From assembly GCA_035717365.1 (NCBI GenBank), contig DASTIS010000194.1, positions 1 to 25,520 on the forward strand: a DNA stretch of 25,520 nucleotides. Direction: 5' to 3'. A model generated the notes under the pieces. The model had not been told where the DNA came from and did not search any database. It saw only the letters and a list, made by a program, of their open reading frames with translations. Shown here one piece after another: positions 7,153 through 14,424 of the stretch. A program made the position numbers and the translations under genes. The DNA comes from 66-474 sp035717365. Lineage in GTDB: Bacteria; Pseudomonadota; Gammaproteobacteria; Xanthomonadales; Rhodanobacteraceae. Positions within the stretch are counted from its first letter, which is position 1; every line of letters begins with the position of its first letter.

Positions 7153-9327
7153 GTGAGCGTGACCTTGCTGCGGGGGTCGCTGGCGCGACGCTTCCGTCCG
7201 TTGTTCTGGCTGGGAGTGTGTTTCCTCGCCATCTCGTTCGTCACCCGCCTGATCCTGTTGCTGATGACGGGTTCCGGCGTGCCGCCGAATCCGCTGGATT
7301 GGTTGTATGCCTTCGGCGTCGGACTTGGCTACGACCTGGTCACGTTCGTCTACTTCGCGTGGCCATTGGTGTTGTTCCTGTGGCTGGTGCCGACACGACG
7401 CGGGCGCCTGCCGGGCTGGCAGCGGTGGCTGCTGTACGCGTTGCTGTTGGTGGGTTTGTTCGCGATCTGCGTGGGGTTGTTGCGTTGGCAGTTCCATGCC
7501 AACTGGAAGACGGCGTGGCCGGCGGTGCTGCCGTTCCTGTTCGCGTTGCCGTTGGCGGCGTTCACCTACACCTCGCGCGTCGGCCAATGGATCCTGTGGA
7601 TTTTCTGCCTGCTGCTGCTGTTCGGGTTGTTGTTCGTGGGCGCGTCGGAACTGACGTTCTGGAACGAGTTCGGCTCGCGCTTCAACTTCATCGCGGTGGA
7701 TTACCTGATCTACACGCGTGAGGTGATCGGCAACATCGAGGAGTCGTATCCGGTCGCCCGCTGGCTGACGATGCTGGCGGTGGCGGCGATCGTGATCGTC
7801 GCGCTCACGCGCCGCAGCCTGCGCACGCGCGACGACGACAGCCGCTTCGGCCGGCGCTCGCTGGTGGTGCTGGGCTGGCTGGTGGTCACGGTGATCACGG
7901 CGTTCACCGTCAACTCGGGCATGAAGAATCGCATGCAGAACGCCTACGTCAACTCGCTGGCCGGCAACGGCATCTACGAGTTCTTCGCGGCATTCCGCGA
8001 TGCCAGTCTGGATTTCCACCGCTTCTATCGCACGCTGCCGGACGCGGAAGCATACGCAACGGTGCGCAAGATGCTGAAAACGCCGAATGCGACCTGGGTC
8101 AGCAACGACCCGCACGACATCACCCGCGCCATCCATGCCACCGGGCCGGAACAGCATCTCAACGTGGTGCTGATCACCGTCGAAAGCCTGTCCGCGGGTT
8201 ACCTGGGCGTGTTCGGCAACCCGAACGGCCTGACCCCCAATCTCGACCGGCTGGCCGGCCAGAGCCTGTACTTCGAGAACATGTATGCCAATGGCACGCG
8301 CACCGTGCGCGGGCTGGAAGCCGTGACGCTGTCGATACCGCCGACGCCGGGCGACTCGCTAATCAAGGAAAAGCACAACGAAGACCTGTTTTCGCTGGCG
8401 GACATCCTCAACCAGCGCGGCTACGTGTCGGAGTTCGTCTACGGTGGCTACGGCTACTTCGACAACATGAACTATTTCTTCGCGCACAACGGCTACAAGG
8501 ATGTCGACCGCCGCGACATCCCCGCCAGCGCGACGATCCACAGCGAGAACGTCTGGGGCGTGGCCGATGAGGATTTGTACACCCTGGCGATCGGCCAGAT
8601 GGACAAGATCCACAGCGAGGGCAAGCCGTTCTTCCTGCACATCATGACCACCTCCAACCACCGGCCCTACACCTGGCCGAAGGGGCGGGTAGACATGCCG
8701 CAAGGCGAGCGTGACGGCGCCGTCAAGTACACCGACTGGGCCATCGGCGACTTCATCCGGCGCATGCAGACCAAACCGTATTTCAGGGACACGGTGTTCG
8801 TGATCACCGCCGACCACTGCGCCGACAGTTCAGGCAAATCGCGCATCCCGATCAATCACTATCGCATCCCGCTGTTGATCTACTCGCCCGCGCACATTGC
8901 GCCGCGGCATGTCGAGCGCATGACCTCGCAGGTCGACATCCCGCCGATCCTGCTGGGCCTGCTGCACTTCAGCTACCGCAGCCGGTTCTTCGGCCACAAC
9001 GTGCTCGACCTGCCGCCCGAGCGCGACCGCGCGTTTCCGTCGACCTACCAGAACCTCGGTTACCTGCGTGGCGACCGCCTGACCATCCTGTCGCCCAACC
9101 GCAAGATGGAACAGGTCAAGCCGGATCCGGCTACCGGCGGTGCGACGCCGTACCGGAAGGTGGATCGGGCCGACGTGGATCAGGCCATTGCGGCCTACCA
9201 GGTGGCTTATGACGAATTCCACAGCGGCCGCATGCGCTGGCGCGCCAGCGATGCCACGCCGGTACAGCCGTTGCCTGCCCCCGCGGCGTCCGCGGCGCCA
9301 GTTGATGGCGAAACCGCCGGCCCGTGA
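7153..9327 (+). CDS. LTA synthase-like membrane sulfatase/phosphoglycerol transferase family protein
   Basis: 724 residues. GTG at 7153, with GGAG about 10 bases upstream; a second GTG at 7159 is possible. The first about 255 residues contain five to seven hydrophobic segments. Residues about 335-640 form an extracytoplasmic alkaline-phosphatase-superfamily domain. E344 in LITVESLS is a predicted metal ligand. T384 in NGTRTVRG is the probable nucleophile. D554 and H555 in ITADH and H569 in INHYRIPLL complete the metal site. The last about 40 residues are rich in proline and alanine. In Firmicutes this fold polymerises glycerol phosphate. Gram-negative members are thought to add phosphoglycerol or other phospho-groups to periplasmic glycans or envelope lipids. 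The real substrate here cannot be told. No glycan synthesis gene is adjacent. Confidence 0.88.
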   Translation: MSVTLLRGSLARRFRPLFWLGVCFLAISFVTRLILLLMTGSGVPPNPLDWLYAFGVGLGYDLVTFVYFAWPLVLFLWLVPTRRGRLPGWQRWLLYALLLVGLFAICVGLLRWQFHANWKTAWPAVLPFLFALPLAAFTYTSRVGQWILWIFCLLLLFGLLFVGASELTFWNEFGSRFNFIAVDYLIYTREVIGNIEESYPVARWLTMLAVAAIVIVALTRRSLRTRDDDSRFGRRSLVVLGWLVVTVITAFTVNSGMKNRMQNAYVNSLAGNGIYEFFAAFRDASLDFHRFYRTLPDAEAYATVRKMLKTPNATWVSNDPHDITRAIHATGPEQHLNVVLITVESLSAGYLGVFGNPNGLTPNLDRLAGQSLYFENMYANGTRTVRGLEAVTLSIPPTPGDSLIKEKHNEDLFSLADILNQRGYVSEFVYGGYGYFDNMNYFFAHNGYKDVDRRDIPASATIHSENVWGVADEDLYTLAIGQMDKIHSEGKPFFLHIMTTSNHRPYTWPKGRVDMPQGERDGAVKYTDWAIGDFIRRMQTKPYFRDTVFVITADHCADSSGKSRIPINHYRIPLLIYSPAHIAPRHVERMTSQVDIPPILLGLLHFSYRSRFFGHNVLDLPPERDRAFPSTYQNLGYLRGDRLTILSPNRKMEQVKPDPATGGATPYRKVDRADVDQAIAAYQVAYDEFHSGRMRWRASDATPVQPLPAPAASAAPVDGETAGP

Positions 9328-9381
9328 ATTTCGCTACGGCTTGCGCTGCCTTCAAGACACCGCGCGCGATGTAGCCGATTT

Positions 9382-9405
9382 CCCCTTCGCCCCCGGGAGA
9401 AGGGG
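9382..9405. terminator. Possible stem-loop downstream of the sulfatase gene
   Basis: CCCCTTC (9382-9388) and GAAGGGG (9399-9405) form a 7-bp stem with a 10-base loop, 55 bp after the stop codon. There is no T-run, so it may be a REP-type palindrome or a weak terminator. Confidence 0.35.
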
Positions 9406-9503
9406 CGTGAAACGCCGGATGAAGGTTCGGCCGCGCGTGAGGCAGCAAAATCAGCTCGTCATCCCGGGCGGCAAAGGCACGATGGGGCGAGTCATCCAGC
9501 GCC

Positions 9504-9530
9504 TTTGCATTCCGGCTCTGAAGCTATACT
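9504..9530 (+). promoter_or_regulatory. Putative promoter for a leaderless nucleotidyltransferase mRNA
   Basis: TATACT at 9525-9530 is a good -10 hexamer. TTTGCA at 9504-9509 is a moderate -35 with a shorter than ideal 15-bp spacer. The -10 ends six bases before the ATG at 9537, so transcription would begin at or next to the start codon. No ribosome binding site is present there. Confidence 0.45.
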
Positions 9531-9536
9531 TCTTCC

Positions 9537-10076
9537 ATGTCGCGACTCGCCGACCAGGTCAAGCAGGCGATTGCGGCCTTCAAAGGCTGCAAGACCGAAC
9601 CCGCCTTGATCGGTGGCCTGGCGCTGGCGGCGCACGACGTGGTGCGCGCCACCCGCGATGTCGACTTCCTGGTCGATGCCGATGATGTGCGCGCGGTTCA
9701 CGAAGCACTGAGCGCGTTGGGGTACGCACGCGTGCATCACAGCGAAGATGCCGCCAACTACGTGCGCGGCGACGAGGCGCTGGACTTGCTCTACGCGCAC
9801 CGGCCGACCGCACGCCGACTACTCGAGCGCGCCGACACCCGCGATACCGCCATGGGGCGGCTGCGCGTCGTGAGCGCCGAAGGCTTGATCGGTTTCAAGT
9901 TGCAGGCGTTGGTCAATGCCCCGGAACGGGGACGCGATCGGGATGACATTCTCGCCTTGCTGCGCACAGGACGCGGCAAACTCGATATGCGTGAAGTCCG
10001 AGACTACTTCGCACTGTTCGATCGAATGGATCTGCTGGATGAATTGCTCGGGCAAATCGATCATGACGCAAGCTGA
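9537..10076 (+). CDS. Nucleotidyltransferase-fold protein (AbiEii-like/minimal NTase)
   Basis: 179 residues, cytoplasmic. The N-terminal part contains LIGGLALAAH (residues 25-34) and TRDVDFLVD (residues 39-47). This is the GG plus DxD pattern (D41, D43) of polymerase-beta-type nucleotidyltransferases, in the subgroup that includes AbiEii-like toxins and related stand-alone proteins. A third carboxylate may be the D of EALDLLYAH. The segment GLIGFKLQALVN followed by RDRDDILALL is also characteristic of that group. The ATG at 9537 has no ribosome binding site but has a -10 box at the right distance for a leaderless message. The stop overlaps the next gene by 14 bp. No AbiEi-type antitoxin gene precedes it. 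The substrate (tRNA, protein or other) is unknown. Confidence 0.8.
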   Translation: MSRLADQVKQAIAAFKGCKTEPALIGGLALAAHDVVRATRDVDFLVDADDVRAVHEALSALGYARVHHSEDAANYVRGDEALDLLYAHRPTARRLLERADTRDTAMGRLRVVSAEGLIGFKLQALVNAPERGRDRDDILALLRTGRGKLDMREVRDYFALFDRMDLLDELLGQIDHDAS

Positions 10077-10245
10077 CGACGCCCGATATCCGGTGGTGGG
10101 TCCGGCCGTGGAATCCCGGACACAGACTCCGACCAGCCCGGACTTGTCTGACTGGGTCGATCTGATGGAGGTGGTCGAAATGCTGTGCCCGGTGTGGCCG
10201 GAGCGGCCAGCGGTTGCGGAAGAAGGGGCGGTCTACAAACTCTGA
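10063..10245 (+). CDS. Small acidic hypothetical protein overlapping the nucleotidyltransferase
   Basis: 60 residues, starting at an ATG at 10063 inside the end of the nucleotidyltransferase gene (14-bp overlap), so translation is probably coupled. The sequence is acidic, with a central segment LSDWVDLMEVVEMLCPVWPE predicted as helix and turn, and ends AVAEEGAVYKL. There is no known domain I can name and no membrane segment. The conserved-looking core and the tight overlap suggest a partner, substrate-specificity or antitoxin-like role for the nucleotidyltransferase. This is inference only. The ribosome binding site is weak. Confidence 0.55.
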   Translation: MTQADDARYPVVGPAVESRTQTPTSPDLSDWVDLMEVVEMLCPVWPERPAVAEEGAVYKL

Positions 10246-10332
10246 CGAAGAAGCGCCTTGCATGCGGGGATCATCGAAGGAAGATGTAGAGATCGATCGG
10301 CACGGGAGCCGGGCTTTTGCTTGTCATCCCGG

Positions 10333-10356
10333 GGCTGCCCGCGCGGGTTGCGGGCA
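10333..10356. repeat. GC-rich palindrome
   Basis: CTGCCCGC and GCGGGCAG face each other across about 8 bases, within a GTCATCCCGGGGCTGCCCGC context often seen in dispersed extragenic repeats. It lies about 85 bp after the small gene at 10063-10245 and might act as a terminator stem, but it has no T-run. Confidence 0.4.
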
Positions 10357-10475
10357 GAACCCGGACTGCGAAGGCAGGATGCCGGAGCGAACATCGGCGA
10401 AGCCGATGGCCCGAAGGGCGGGGCGCAGGATGCGGCGAGACATCCAGCTCTTTACTTGCTGATAGAGCCGCTGGC

Positions 10476-10607
10476 AAAAAGGGACGGGGGTAATCAAGGC
10501 GCATTCCGGCCGTCCAGCAAGTATCTGGTTCATTGATTGCACGGCTGCGGCGCGTCAGTTGACGCTGCGTCCGCGAGCCGCAATTGATGATCTCCGTCCT
10601 TTTTTTC
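10476..10607. repeat. Inverted family B pair enclosing about 90 bp
   Basis: AAAAAGGGACGGGGGTAATC at 10476-10495 and a reverse copy TGATGATCTCCGTCC followed by T(8) at about 10585-10607. The inside sequence has no coding character. The arrangement matches a small non-autonomous repeat element. Confidence 0.65.
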
Positions 10608-10644
10608 GTTGCGGTGCGCACCTCCTTCCTTCTGGACAAGTTAA

Positions 10645-10667
10645 CCTGACCCGTTTGTTTGGTCAGG
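10645..10667. promoter_or_regulatory. Perfect stem overlapping the MFS ribosome binding region
   Basis: CCTGACC (10645-10651) and GGTCAGG (10661-10667) are exact inverse complements with a 9-base loop. The second arm contains the only AGG near the ATG at 10674, so as RNA it could hide the ribosome binding site. As DNA it could be a repressor operator. Confidence 0.5.
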
Positions 10668-10673
10668 CGCGCA

Positions 10674-11975
10674 ATGAGCAGCATGTTCCACTCGCTCAGG
10701 AGCCACAACTACCGGCTGTGGGCCGGGGGTGCGCTGGTGTCCAACGTGGGCACCTGGATGCAACGCATCGGGCAGGACTGGCTGGTGCTGACCGTGCTCA
10801 CCCACCACAACGCGACGGCTGTGGGTACGGTGATGGCCCTGCAATTCGGGCCGCCGCTGTTGCTCCTGCCCTTGAGCGGCTTTGCCGCCGATCACATGGA
10901 CCGTCGCAAGCTGTTGCTTTTCACCCAGGGCGCTGCCGGGCTGCTGGCGTTGGGCCTGGGCCTGCTCACCGTCTTCGGTTTGGTGCAGCTCTGGCAGGTG
11001 TACGGCTTTGCGCTGCTGCTGGGCTGCGTCACCGCGTTCGACGCGCCGGCGCGGCAGGCGTTTGTATCGGACCTGGTTACCGATGACGATCTCGCCAACG
11101 CGGTGGCGTTGAACTCGACGTCGTTCAATGCCGCGCGCATGGTCGGCCCGGCGGCGGCGGGTGTGTTGATTGCCGCGGTCGGCGAGGGCTGGCTGTTCCT
11201 CATCAATGCGGGCTCCTACGCCGCGGTGCTGGTGTCCCTGTGGTTCCTGCGGGTGCGCGAACTGCATGTCGAAGCGCGGCCGGCGCGCACGCGCGGCAGC
11301 TTGCTGGCGGGGTTTCGCTATGTGTGGCAGCGGCCCGATCTGATCGCGGTATTGGTGATGCTGTTGCTCCTCGGTACCTTCGGCTTCAACTTCGCCATCT
11401 ACATCTCGACGATGTCGGTCACCGTGTTCCACGGCGATGCCAGCGAGTACGGCCTGCTGACCTCGGCGATGGCTGCGGGGACCATGTGCGGCGCGCTGCT
11501 TTCGGCCCGGCGACCGTTTCCCGGCATGGTGCTGATGGCCGTTTCCGCTGCGGCATTCGGTGTCACCCTGGCTGTGGCCGCGGTGATGCCGAGCCCCGTT
11601 CTGTTCGCGCTCCTGTTGTTTTTCGTCGGCCTTGCCGCGCTCACCTTCATGACCGCCAGCAACTCGATGATGCAACTCACCACCGAGCGCACGATGCGCG
11701 GCCGGGTATTGGCGCTGCGCATCGCCGTGGTCATGGGCGGCACCCCGATCGGTGCACCGCTGGTGGGCTGGGTGGTCGACCATTTCGGTGCCCGCTGGGC
11801 GCTGGGTGTGGGCGCGCTCGCAGGTCTTGCGGCAGCCGCGGTGGCGGTGGCCTATCTGGTCAGGCATCGCGACCTGCGTCTGGTGCGGAAGGGCAGGCGG
11901 CTGCGACTTGTCATCCACCCCGCGCCGACGGACGTGACGCCCGCCCGTGTGGCGGCCGGCGAGCGCGTGACTTGA
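10674..11975 (+). CDS. MFS transporter (MFS_3 / EntS-like exporter family)
   Basis: 433 residues with about 12 hydrophobic segments, inner membrane. Start: ATG at 10674, with another ATG at 10683 and a TTG at 10659 as alternatives. The N-terminus SMFHSLRSHNYRLWAGGALVSNVGTWMQRIGQDWLVL is the hallmark of the MFS_3 group, with FAADHMDRRKLL as the loop 2-3 motif. A conserved DAPARQAFVSDLV stretch follows, and FNAARMVGPAAAGVLI is the helix 5 segment. Members export siderophores, macrolides or other small molecules by proton antiport. No adjacent biosynthetic gene gives the substrate. The last about 30 residues are basic and cytoplasmic. A stem in the leader may control translation. Family B repeats begin 7 bp after the stop. 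Confidence 0.92.
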   Translation: MSSMFHSLRSHNYRLWAGGALVSNVGTWMQRIGQDWLVLTVLTHHNATAVGTVMALQFGPPLLLLPLSGFAADHMDRRKLLLFTQGAAGLLALGLGLLTVFGLVQLWQVYGFALLLGCVTAFDAPARQAFVSDLVTDDDLANAVALNSTSFNAARMVGPAAAGVLIAAVGEGWLFLINAGSYAAVLVSLWFLRVRELHVEARPARTRGSLLAGFRYVWQRPDLIAVLVMLLLLGTFGFNFAIYISTMSVTVFHGDASEYGLLTSAMAAGTMCGALLSARRPFPGMVLMAVSAAAFGVTLAVAAVMPSPVLFALLLFFVGLAALTFMTASNSMMQLTTERTMRGRVLALRIAVVMGGTPIGAPLVGWVVDHFGARWALGVGALAGLAAAAVAVAYLVRHRDLRLVRKGRRLRLVIHPAPTDVTPARVAAGERVT

Positions 11976-11981
11976 TCGAGC

Positions 11982-12046
11982 GAAAAGGGAACGGAGGCAA
12001 CTGCGCCGCGCGCGTGTAGCGGTGAAAAGGGGACGGAGGCAATTGA
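11982..12046 (+). repeat. Two direct family B repeat copies
   Basis: GAAAAGGGAACGGAGGCAAC at about 11982 and GAAAAGGGGACGGAGGCAAT at about 12024, same orientation, 41 bp apart, between the MFS stop and the decarboxylase start. The sequence up to 12157 shows no gene. Confidence 0.8.
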
Positions 12047-12157
12047 TCCGGACTGACTATCTCCGCCCCGTATCGGGCTGGCGCCTTTTCGCTCGTTGTT
12101 TCGGCTGGCTTTTTGGTTTTCAATGGACTGCGCCAGCCACCGTTGACCGGAATCCCC

Positions 12158-13585
12158 ATGACCTTCGAAGACTTCGACCCGCTGCTGTCCCGCGCGCACA
12201 CGCACGCCAGTACCTTCCTGCACGACCTGCCGCAACGCTTCGTCGGCGCACGCGCGCGGCGTGAAGAGATGCTGGCCGCGCTCGACGCACCGCTGTCGCC
12301 GCAGGGCGAAGACCCGGCCGCGGTGCTCGACCTGCTCGCGCGCAGCGCCGGGCGCGGCGCGTCGGGCTGCGCCGCGCCGCGCTATTTCGGATTCGTCATC
12401 GGCGGCTCGCTGCCCGTGGCGCTGGCTGCGGACTGGCTGGTGTCGACCTGGGACCAGAACGCCGGTATCCATGTCATTTCGCCGATGGCCGCCGCGATGG
12501 AGGAGGTCGCCGCGCGCTGGCTGCTGGAGCTGTTCGACCTGCCGCGCGAGAGCGGCGTCGGCTTCGTCACGGGCTGCCAGATGGCGCACTTCACCTGCCT
12601 CGCCGCCGCGCGCCATGGGGTGTTGCGCAAGGCAGGTTGGGACGTCGAGACAGAAGGCCTCAATGATGCGCCGCGCATCCACGTCGTCGCCTCGCAGGAA
12701 GCGCACGTCACCGTCGATGTCGCGCTGCGCTACCTCGGGCTCGGCACGCGCGCGCTGGTGCAGGTCGAATCCGATGCCCAGGGCCGCCTGCGCGCCGACC
12801 GCCTGCGCGAGATCCTGCCGACGCTGCAGGGCCCGGTCATCGTCTGCGCGCAGGCCGGCAACGTGAACACCGGCGCCTTCGATCCGCTTCGCGAGATTGC
12901 CGAAACCACGCGCGCGCATGGCGCCTGGCTGCACGTCGACGGCGCCTTCGGGCTGTGGGCGCGCGCCAGTGCCACCAAAGCATTGCGCGCGATCGCCGAC
13001 GGCATCGAGCTCGCCGACTCCTGGGCCACCGACGCGCACAAGTGGCTCAACGTCCCCTACGACAGCGGCGTGGCCATCGTGCGCAACGCCGAGGACCACC
13101 ACGACGCGATGACATCCGCTGCCGCCTACCTGGTCCAGACCGGCGGCGCGGAGCGCGACGCCGTCGATTGGGTGCCCGAGTTCTCCCGCCGCGCCCGTGG
13201 CATCCCTGTGTACGCCACGCTGCGCGCCCTCGGCCGCGACGGCGTCGCCGACCTTGTCGAGCGCTGCTGCGCCCGCGCCCGCCAGTTCGCCGACCTGCTG
13301 TCCGTTGAACCCGGCGTTGCCATCCTCAACGACGTCGTTCTCAACCAGGTGCTCGTGCGCTTCGGTGACGAGGACGAGCTCACGCGCGCCGTCATTGCCG
13401 GCGTGCAGGCCGACGGCACCTGCTGGGCCGGCGGCACCACCTGGCATGGCCTCGCCGCCATGCGCATTTCGGTGTCCAACTGGGCGACGAGCGAGGATGA
13501 CGTCGCCCTCAGTGCCGACGCGATGCTGCGCGTGTACCGCAGCCTGCGCCAAAAGGGCCACGCAAACAGCGAGATGAAAAGTTGA
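12158..13585 (+). CDS. PLP-dependent group II decarboxylase-like enzyme
   Basis: 475 residues from the ATG at 12158; the ribosome binding site is poor (CCGGAATCC). It is a fold-type I PLP enzyme of the group II amino acid decarboxylase family. GFVTGCQMAHFTCLAAARH binds the cofactor phosphate. ASQEAHVTVDVALRYLGLG contains the histidine expected to stack on the PLP ring. The aspartate in WLHVDGAFGLWA contacts the pyridine nitrogen. K295 in TDAHKWLNVPYDSG is the Schiff-base lysine. Relatives act on glutamate, aromatic amino acids or related substrates, but many members near this sequence are uncharacterised. It is cytoplasmic and apparently monocistronic. The end of the frame is followed within 20 bp by repeat sequence. 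Confidence 0.9.
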   Translation: MTFEDFDPLLSRAHTHASTFLHDLPQRFVGARARREEMLAALDAPLSPQGEDPAAVLDLLARSAGRGASGCAAPRYFGFVIGGSLPVALAADWLVSTWDQNAGIHVISPMAAAMEEVAARWLLELFDLPRESGVGFVTGCQMAHFTCLAAARHGVLRKAGWDVETEGLNDAPRIHVVASQEAHVTVDVALRYLGLGTRALVQVESDAQGRLRADRLREILPTLQGPVIVCAQAGNVNTGAFDPLREIAETTRAHGAWLHVDGAFGLWARASATKALRAIADGIELADSWATDAHKWLNVPYDSGVAIVRNAEDHHDAMTSAAAYLVQTGGAERDAVDWVPEFSRRARGIPVYATLRALGRDGVADLVERCCARARQFADLLSVEPGVAILNDVVLNQVLVRFGDEDELTRAVIAGVQADGTCWAGGTTWHGLAAMRISVSNWATSEDDVALSADAMLRVYRSLRQKGHANSEMKS

Positions 13586-13601
13586 AGCGGGGACGGACAG
13601 C

Positions 13602-13626
13602 AAAAAAGGTGTCAGGGACAGTTTGT
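13602..13626 (+). repeat. Third repeat type: AAAAAAGGTGTCAGGGACAG
   Basis: AAAAAAGGTGTCAGGGACAG followed by TTTGTCC lies 17 bp after the decarboxylase stop. A degenerate relative (AAGAAAGGTGTGAGGGAGAA) lies at 14256. This layout of an A-run, a GGTGTCAGGGACA core and a T-rich end parallels families A and B. Confidence 0.6.
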
Positions 13627-13711
13627 CCGCGGCAACCCGCGTCCCGCTGGCAGTAATGATCGGTCCGTAACAAATGGGAGGGGAAAAGAGCGGAAACCTT
13701 CTTGCAACCTC

Positions 13712-14170
13712 TCAGGGCTCGCTCCAGCTTTGCAGCCGACTACTGTTGTCAAATTCAATCTGGCGGTTGTCGGGGTAGAACCAGATTTCCGACATCGCCC
13801 GGACCTGCTTCAGCTCCGGGGGGCCTATCAGTGCGGTGACCTCCCGCGGATTCATGCCACGCTGCAGTTGGCTCCAGTCGGAAGACGCCGGCCGCGCCTT
13901 GACGACGGGTGCGGGTTGGCGGGGGGTGGCTGTTGGTGGCGGAGCGGCTACGGGTGTCGGAGTGGTGGTCGGCGCGGGTTGGGGATGTGGCTCTGGCTGC
14001 GGGGCGGCCGGCGTCATGTCCAGGCGCTTCTCAATTGCGGCGACGCGTGCTTCCAGCGCCTTGATGCGCTGATGGTCTGTGGTCTGATCAGTGGTTTGCG
14101 CCAGTGTTGCCGGGGCAGGCGCGAAGGCCAGTCCGCAGCATAGTCCTGTCATCAGCAGCTGCTTGCGCAT
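13712..14170 (-). CDS. Small exported protein with coiled coil, proline-rich linker and OmlA/BamE-like C-terminus
   Basis: 152 residues. The ATG at 14170 has GGAG upstream at good spacing; the longer frame to 14320 crosses repeat sequence and is rejected. Residues 1-24 form a signal peptide (hydrophobic core, ATLA cleavage), so the protein is periplasmic. Residues about 33-51 form a short heptad-like helix (IKALEARVAAIEKRLD). Residues about 54-100 are a low-complexity Pro/Thr/Ala linker. Residues about 105-152 contain RGMNPREVTALIGPPELKQ, then WFYPDNRQIEFD. This helix-turn-strand pattern is seen in SmpA/OmlA (BamE-like) domains, which bind outer-membrane assembly partners. No lipobox cysteine follows the signal peptide, so it is not a BamE lipoprotein itself. 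Function unknown. Confidence 0.7.
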   Translation of the reverse strand: MRKQLLMTGLCCGLAFAPAPATLAQTTDQTTDHQRIKALEARVAAIEKRLDMTPAAPQPEPHPQPAPTTTPTPVAAPPPTATPRQPAPVVKARPASSDWSQLQRGMNPREVTALIGPPELKQVRAMSEIWFYPDNRQIEFDNSSRLQSWSEP

Positions 14171-14255
14171 GACGGCTCCGGTGTTGGTGAACGGTGGCAG
14201 GTTATCAGGAATGCAGAGCTGACCGGGCCAGAGCCCCTTGCAGGCGTGGCACGCA

Positions 14256-14279
14256 AGAAAGGTGTGAGGGAGAATTTCC
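14256..14279 (+). repeat. Degenerate copy of the GGTGTCAGGGACA-type repeat
   Basis: AAGAAAGGTGTGAGGGAGAA then TTTCC, similar to 13602-13626. It lies upstream of the start of the OmlA-like gene. Confidence 0.45.
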
Positions 14280-14300
14280 GACAGCCGTTTGGGGCTGGAG

Positions 14301-14424
14301 CGAAAAGGGGACGGAGGCAATCAAGCGGCATCCGGCCTGTGGTTCAGCGAGACCGCTCTCGTGGCGCGATCAGGAGCCGCCGATGGATTCTTGCATGAGG
14401 TTCAATTGCCCCCGTCCCCTTTGC
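14301..14424. repeat. Inverted family B pair
   Basis: GAAAAGGGGACGGAGGCAAT at about 14302 and its reverse partner AATTGCCCCCGTCCCCTTT at 14405-14423 enclose about 80 bp. The right arm lies inside the coding end of the bPH2 gene. Confidence 0.8.

Larger units (their letters stand above)
10246..10673. other. Intergenic region with repeats, no gene supported
   Basis: 428 bp. It holds a GTCATCCCGGGGC-type sequence at about 10321 with a G/C-rich inverted repeat (CTGCCCGC...GCGGGCAG), a family B inverted pair (10476 and 10585), and a perfect 7-bp stem just before the MFS start. Open frames on both strands show no protein features. Confidence 0.55.

Noticed and set aside
9440..9500. Sequence resembling the CATCCCGGG-type extragenic repeat also seen near 10321
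   Set aside because: Similarity is limited to about 10 bases plus a weak inverted repeat, not enough to call a repeat family.
10641..11918. 425-codon minus-strand open frame
   Set aside because: Antisense to the MFS transporter; the translation is a His/Gln/Arg-rich shadow.
11852..13603. 583-codon minus-strand open frame
   Set aside because: Antisense to the decarboxylase-like gene with its Schiff-base lysine motif; no protein features of its own.
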